A DNA stretch of 36,622 nucleotides from Marinobacter sp. GTDB taxonomy: Bacteria > Pseudomonadota > Gammaproteobacteria > Pseudomonadales > Oleiphilaceae. This document shows positions 33,132 through 36,622 of this stretch, one piece after another. The notes under the pieces were generated by a model that saw nothing but the letters and a program-made list of their open reading frames with translations, did no database searches and was not told the origin of the DNA. The DNA lies in the NCBI GenBank assembly GCA_022014155.1, contig JAKLLS010000001.1:32601-69222 (forward strand), written 5' to 3'. The first letter of the stretch is position 1, and each line of letters starts with the position of its first letter. The translations under genes were made by a program, and so were the position numbers.

Positions 33132-33476
33132 AGGTACATCCGCATATGGGCGATCAGTATCTCCGACCGCCCTTATGCTGACTGCCAGCCTGGTATGTGG
33201 GATAAAAGATTACCGTGAAGTTCATTTTCCAGTCGGCGGAAGAGGGGCCCAGTGAGCAAACCCACGGTGCACAGCCCTGGGGTGGCGTTGACCCCATCGT
33301 AGCGAGTGCCCAGAGCATCAACGAAGGCGGCGGCACCGCTCACACACTCCGATAGTTGTCTGCCGAAAACTGGCCCAGAATCACCTTCAGAATTATCTCC
33401 GCTTCCCACACTCTCCGTACTTACAGTATATCTGTACCCTCCCCTTCTAAAACAACAATTTCAAAGGTGACCGGCA
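33132..33476. other. 345-nt intergenic region before the GMC gene
   Basis: It holds a hairpin right after the SDR stop (33142-33178) and a small inverted repeat TACAG-TATAT-CTGTA (33422-33436) 40 nt before the GMC ATG, which could be an operator and/or contain the -10. A minus-strand reading frame of 78 codons (33173-33409) has no ribosome binding site or family resemblance I recognise, so I do not call it. No LuxR-type box is present. Confidence 0.5.
33142..33178 (+). terminator. Hairpin after SDR gene
   Basis: GCATA-T-GGGCG, a 15-nt loop, then CGCCC-T-TATGC forms a 10-bp stem with one mismatch, 10 nt after the SDR stop. No T-run follows. It may end the BVMO-SDR-SDR transcript or protect its 3' end. 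Confidence 0.4.
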
Positions 33477-35123
33477 ATGCAAACAGTGGATTACGTGATT
33501 GTAGGCGGCGGCTCCAGCGGCTGCGCACTGGCGGGCCGGTTAAGCGAGGACGCCAATACCACCGTGGCGCTGATCGAGGCCGGCTCACGCAAGGGTGCCA
33601 GCTGGTTGATCCAGACACCCGCAGCCGTAGTCGCGATGGTGCCGAAGAATATCAACAACTGGGCGTTTGAGACGGTACCGCAGCCGGGCTTGAACGGCCG
33701 GCGCGGCTACCAGCCAAGAGGCAAAGTACTGGGCGGCTCGTCAGCCATCAATGCCATGGCGTACATTCGTGGCCACGCCAGTGACTATGATGCCTGGGCA
33801 GCCCAGGGCAATGACGGATGGGCATTCAAGGATGTACTGCCGTACTTCAGGAAGTCCGAGGGCAATCAGTCGCTCAACGACGAATGGCACGGTACCGACG
33901 GGCCGCTGAAAGTCAGCAACCTGCAAAGCGACAACCCTTTCCAGCAGCATTATCTGAAGGCTGCCGAACAGGTGGGCTATCCCCTGACCAACGATTTCAA
34001 CGGGCCTCAGCAGGAAGGTATTGGTCTATACCAGGTGACCCAGCTCAACGGCGAACGCTGGAGCACCTATCGAGGCTATCTGCTGCCCCATCTCGACAGT
34101 CGCCCTAACCTGACGATCGAAACCGATGCGCTGACACAACGCGTTCTGTTCGAGGGCAAACGCGCGGTAGGTGTCGAGTTCCTGCAGAACGGCCAGCTAC
34201 GACAGATTCGTGCACGCAAGGAAGTGGTATTGAGCGCCGGCGCATTCCAGTCACCGCAACTGTTGATGCTGTCCGGTGTCGGGGATGCCGAAGAGCTCAA
34301 AGCGGTCGGCGTTCCTGTGGTGCATCATCTTCCTGGTGTGGGCAAAAACCTTCAGGACCACCCGGATTTCATCTTTGGCTATAAATCCAGGGATGCCAAC
34401 CTGCTGGGATTGTCCCTGAAAGGCGGCCTGCACGGCATCCGTCAGTTTATGCGTTATCGCAAAGAGCGTCGCGGCCTGCTGGCTTCCAACTTTGCAGAGG
34501 GCGGCGGCTTCCTCAAAACCGACGCTCAGCTGGACGCTCCCGATATCCAGCTGCACTTCGTGATTGCACTGGTGGATGACCATGCCCGAACCCTGCATAG
34601 CGGGCACGGTTTCTCTTGCCACGTCTGCCTGCTACGCCCCAAGAGCCGCGGCACCGTTTCCCTGAAAGATCGTTCGGCGCAAACACCCCCGGTCATCGAC
34701 CCGAAATTCTTTGACCATCCGGATGATATCGAAACCATGGTCAAGGGCTACAAAATGACCGATCGGCTGATGAAGGCGCCGGCACTGTCACGTTTTATCA
34801 CCAAAGACCCCTTCACCGCGAACGTCACCACAGACGATGACATCCGCGAGGTGCTGCGGGCACGCACAGATACGGTGTATCACCCGGTGGGCACCTGCAA
34901 AATGGGAATCGACGACATGGCGGTAGTCGATCCCCAGTTGCGGGTTCATGGGTTAGAGGGATTACGGGTAGTGGACGCGTCCATCATGCCGAGCATCATT
35001 GGTGGCAATACCAATGCGCCGGCGGTGATGATTGCGGAGAAAGCGGCAGACCTGATGCGGGAGAGCGGCTACCCCCTAAAGTCACCGAACGCCTCTTTCA
35101 CGTGCCCAGCCAATGCATCGTGA
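33477..35123 (+). CDS. GMC-family FAD-dependent alcohol dehydrogenase
   Basis: This 548-aa protein of the glucose-methanol-choline oxidoreductase family is nearest in type to AlkJ/choline-dehydrogenase-like enzymes. It has VDYVIVGGGSSGCALAGRL at 4-22, PRGKVLGGSSAINAMAYIRGH near 80-100 (GMC signature 1), GAFQSPQLLMLSGVG near 255-270 (signature 2), and the C-terminal catalytic pair His in VYHPVGTCKMG and Asn in IGGNTNAPAVMIAEK. It oxidises an alcohol to an aldehyde or ketone, usually passing electrons to the respiratory chain. AGGTGA precedes the ATG. Its last 55 nt overlap the end of the convergent LysR gene, and the C-terminal tail beyond AADLM looks like non-conserved extension. Confidence 0.92.
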   Translation: MQTVDYVIVGGGSSGCALAGRLSEDANTTVALIEAGSRKGASWLIQTPAAVVAMVPKNINNWAFETVPQPGLNGRRGYQPRGKVLGGSSAINAMAYIRGHASDYDAWAAQGNDGWAFKDVLPYFRKSEGNQSLNDEWHGTDGPLKVSNLQSDNPFQQHYLKAAEQVGYPLTNDFNGPQQEGIGLYQVTQLNGERWSTYRGYLLPHLDSRPNLTIETDALTQRVLFEGKRAVGVEFLQNGQLRQIRARKEVVLSAGAFQSPQLLMLSGVGDAEELKAVGVPVVHHLPGVGKNLQDHPDFIFGYKSRDANLLGLSLKGGLHGIRQFMRYRKERRGLLASNFAEGGGFLKTDAQLDAPDIQLHFVIALVDDHARTLHSGHGFSCHVCLLRPKSRGTVSLKDRSAQTPPVIDPKFFDHPDDIETMVKGYKMTDRLMKAPALSRFITKDPFTANVTTDDDIREVLRARTDTVYHPVGTCKMGIDDMAVVDPQLRVHGLEGLRVVDASIMPSIIGGNTNAPAVMIAEKAADLMRESGYPLKSPNASFTCPANAS

Positions 35124-35962
35124 ACCGGGCTGATGGCACCGCGGACCAGCGCAATCTGGTAATCACCCAGTGCCGGCAGGCCTTCTCTGTCCAGCTTCCG
35201 CAATGGTGGGCGAACGAGGCTAAGCGGGAAAGGCGCAACCGCCAGATCCGCAATCATGGCCGCCTCCTGCCCGAAACAGTTGTCGCAGGTATAGGCAACG
35301 CGATAGGCCATACCGGCTTCATCCAGTGCTCTCAGGGCTGTCCGGCGCCAGACACAACCGTGGCTGGCCAGGGCCACTGGCAAGGGGGAGCGGTTGGCGG
35401 CAATTCCCCCTTCACGACCGGCCCACACCAGCGGTTCCGTATGGACCACCTCTCCCCGCATCTCCTGCCCCTGATTCCCGATAGTGATTAACGCAATGTC
35501 CAATTCGCCTGAGTCCAGGCGCTCCAGGTGCTGCTTGCTTGATCCCACCACCACATCCACCTGCACGGCAGGGTATGATCGTGCGAACTGAGCAAGTACT
35601 CCGGGGAGAATACGGTTACCAACGTCGTCCGATGTCCCCAGACTCACCCGGCCTTCCAGGGTAGGCGTCAGGAATTGTTGGATGGCCTCCTCATTCAACC
35701 GCAACAATCGCCGACCATAACCCAGCAAGACCTCTCCTTCCGGGGTCAGCCGAACATGGCGGGCTTCGCGCACAAACAGAACGTGCCCAAGAATCTCTTC
35801 CAGACGCTTTATCTGCATACTCAATGCCGAGGGTGTGCGAAAAACCTGCTTCGCAGCCCGGGTAAAACTGCCGCACTCGGCAATCGCCACGAAGGTCCTC
35901 AGAACATCGGTATCCAGCAGTGGAACGGTGTCACGACTGATCACGGGATTTGAACTGTTCAT
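35069..35962 (-). CDS. LysR-family transcriptional regulator
   Basis: From the ATG at 35962, behind AGGTGAGG, this is a 297-aa protein; a TTG five codons earlier is possible. An N-terminal winged HTH follows the usual pattern (LRTFVAIAECGSFTRAAKQVFRTPSALSMQIKRLEEILGHVLFVREARHVRLTPEGE), then a periplasmic-binding-protein-like effector domain from about 90 to the end. The stop lies inside the GMC gene. It is convergent with GMC and divergent from the DUF1127 gene, with a LysR-type inverted repeat just upstream. The target could be the GMC gene, the DUF1127 gene or itself. Confidence 0.92.
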   Translation of the reverse strand: MNSSNPVISRDTVPLLDTDVLRTFVAIAECGSFTRAAKQVFRTPSALSMQIKRLEEILGHVLFVREARHVRLTPEGEVLLGYGRRLLRLNEEAIQQFLTPTLEGRVSLGTSDDVGNRILPGVLAQFARSYPAVQVDVVVGSSKQHLERLDSGELDIALITIGNQGQEMRGEVVHTEPLVWAGREGGIAANRSPLPVALASHGCVWRRTALRALDEAGMAYRVAYTCDNCFGQEAAMIADLAVAPFPLSLVRPPLRKLDREGLPALGDYQIALVRGAISPVHDALAGHVKEAFGDFRG

Positions 35963-35983
35963 CGCCTCACCTTTCAATATTTC

Positions 35984-35999
35984 TTAACTCAGATGTTAA
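35984..35999. promoter_or_regulatory. LysR-type inverted repeat
   Basis: TTAAC-TCAGAT-GTTAA fits the T-N11-A pattern of LysR binding sites. It lies 21 nt upstream of the LysR ATG in the gap shared with the DUF1127 gene, a common place for autoregulation. Confidence 0.5.
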
Positions 36000-36110
36000 A
36001 TCTTTTCGTTTGTTTGATCAAAGATGAGATTGCATGCTTATACAACGCACCCCGGTTTTAGACCGAGGGTTTCTCAGAAAGCGTTCATGACTGACAAGGA
36101 GAGATTCAAA

Positions 36111-36413
36111 ATGTGCAATTATCAGGAATTCCGTCGCCCCTCCGTCATCCCTGACACACCCAAACAGCCACCGGATCTGGATCTTTATATGCCGGCAACA
36201 CCGCCGCTCGCTCTTATGGCAACGCTTGAGTTCTGGGTCGGAATCTATCGGCGCAGGCACCATTTCAGGCGCCTGTTTGTACCGTTACTGGAGGAAAACG
36301 ATCACATACTGTCTGACATCGGTTTTGAGCGGGGGGATATTCAGTGGGCGTTGGAACTGCCACTGAAAGTAGACGCACTGAAGGCCCTGGCGGCTTGTCG
36401 CAGGGCACGTTGA
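36111..36413 (+). CDS. DUF1127 domain protein
   Basis: From the ATG at 36111, which has AAGGAGAG about 8 nt upstream, this is a 100-aa protein; in-frame ATGs at 36024 and 36087 lack such a site. The DUF1127 core is near residues 47-80 (YRRRHHFRRLFVPLLEENDHILSDIGFERGDIQW), with the characteristic L-x-D-I-G-x-x-R-x-D pattern slightly altered. Small DUF1127 proteins are linked to phosphate, carbon or RNA metabolism in some bacteria, but no role is assignable here. The N-terminal Pro-rich 35 residues are unusual for the often 45-70-aa family. Confidence 0.8.
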   Translation: MCNYQEFRRPSVIPDTPKQPPDLDLYMPATPPLALMATLEFWVGIYRRRHHFRRLFVPLLEENDHILSDIGFERGDIQWALELPLKVDALKALAACRRAR

Positions 36414-36533
36414 AAGACGATGTCTTCTGCAGAGAGGAATTATACGCGCTACACAGCAACGTCCGAATCACCAACTCACTTTCGATCTCCACTGGAAGTG
36501 AAACGCTGGTCAGTTCGGCTAGAGCTGAGCCAT

Positions 36534-36622
36534 TCACGATCGGGCGTTGCGAATCATCTGCTTGGCGATCACCAACTGCTGGATCTGCGACGTTCCCTCA
36601 TACAGCCGGAACAAGCGAACGT
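36534..36622 (-). CDS. Acyl-CoA dehydrogenase, C-terminal fragment (cut by window edge)
   Basis: The minus strand from the right edge reads in one frame as a peptide ending VRLFRLYEGTSQIQQLVIAK...MIRNARS-stop (stop at 36536-36534). RLYEGTSQIQ is the hallmark C-terminal motif of acyl-CoA dehydrogenases, contacting the FAD. The gene continues beyond 36622, so size and substrate class are unknown; beta-oxidation of a side chain or ring-derived acyl-CoA would suit the cluster. Confidence 0.88.
   Translation of the reverse strand, partial: VRLFRLYEGTSQIQQLVIAKQMIRNARS

Noticed and set aside
33173..33409. 78-codon minus-strand reading frame in the gap before GMC
   Set aside because: No ribosome binding site and no family I recognise; could be a remnant but nothing supports calling it.
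36416..36422. GACGATG just after the DUF1127 gene
   Set aside because: The second arm is missing at the N6 distance and no gene start lies downstream in that direction within the window.
1..36622. CRISPR arrays, tRNA or rRNA genes, insertion sequences, phage genes
   Set aside because: Looked for repeats with regular spacing, tRNA-like cloverleaf arms, transposase or integrase motifs; none seen by eye.

Overview
The window looks like a catabolic gene cluster from a Proteobacterium, probably a gammaproteobacterium. This is inferred from DUF1302/DUF1329 outer-membrane genes, a DUF1127 protein, LuxR/LysR regulators and fairly GC-rich coding sequence; no rRNA marker is present to confirm it. I find 27 protein genes, one of them cut by the right edge. 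There is no rRNA, tRNA, CRISPR array, transposase or phage gene. The gene content points to breakdown of a hydrophobic, multi-ring alcohol or ketone, most likely a steroid. Evidence includes a close match to Comamonas 3alpha-hydroxysteroid dehydrogenase, an HsaA/TesA2-like two-component hydroxylase, a hydratase/aldolase/acylating-dehydrogenase trio like TesE-G, a ketosteroid-dehydrogenase-like flavoprotein, a Baeyer-Villiger monooxygenase, six SDRs and TeiR-like LuxR regulators.

Layout. 0.1-6.6 kb: an HsaA-like oxygenase (minus) is divergent from a plus-strand operon of flavin reductase, 2-hydroxypenta-2,4-dienoate-type hydratase, acylating acetaldehyde dehydrogenase, 4-hydroxy-2-oxovalerate aldolase and an MFS transporter. 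6.7-14.3 kb: an HsdA-like SDR (minus) is divergent from DUF1302, DUF1329, a chemoreceptor, a SnoaL-like protein and an SDR, closed by a strong bidirectional terminator. 14.4-18.2 kb: a minus-strand operon encodes SDR, HSL-type esterase, Old-Yellow-Enzyme-like reductase and SDR. 18.5-23.4 kb: a LuxR regulator, then a Ycf48-like beta-propeller protein overlapping an RND/MMPL transporter. 23.5-29.2 kb (minus): a flavoprotein dehydrogenase, a saccharopine-dehydrogenase-like protein, a DAO-type flavoprotein and a second LuxR regulator. 29.5-35.1 kb (plus): Baeyer-Villiger monooxygenase, two SDRs and a GMC oxidoreductase. 35.1-36.6 kb: a LysR regulator, a DUF1127 protein and the C-terminus of an acyl-CoA dehydrogenase.

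The most notable observation is a repeated 20-bp operator-like element, (C/A)ATAGTC-N6-GACGATG, found at eight intergenic positions. GACGATG is identical in all eight. In each case a -10-like hexamer follows 20-21 nt after the box, which puts the box centre near -42, the position of a class II activator site such as a lux box. The boxes precede nearly every major transcription unit from 1 to 29 kb, including both LuxR genes, and two divergent promoters carry one box per direction. I infer a single LuxR-controlled regulon that joins ring degradation, 3alpha-HSD, the outer-membrane/RND transport set, chemotaxis and the regulators themselves.

Working model (inference): DUF1302, DUF1329, the Ycf48-like protein and the RND pump handle the hydrophobic substrate at the envelope, and the chemoreceptor steers cells. 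SDRs, the GMC enzyme and FAD dehydrogenases oxidise or desaturate the rings, the OYE-like enzyme reduces enones, and the BVMO plus esterase open a ring. The HsaA-like oxygenase and its reductase hydroxylate an aromatised ring, and the hydratase-aldolase-dehydrogenase trio ends in pyruvate and an acyl-CoA. The extradiol dioxygenase and C-C hydrolase needed between the last two stages are not in the window.
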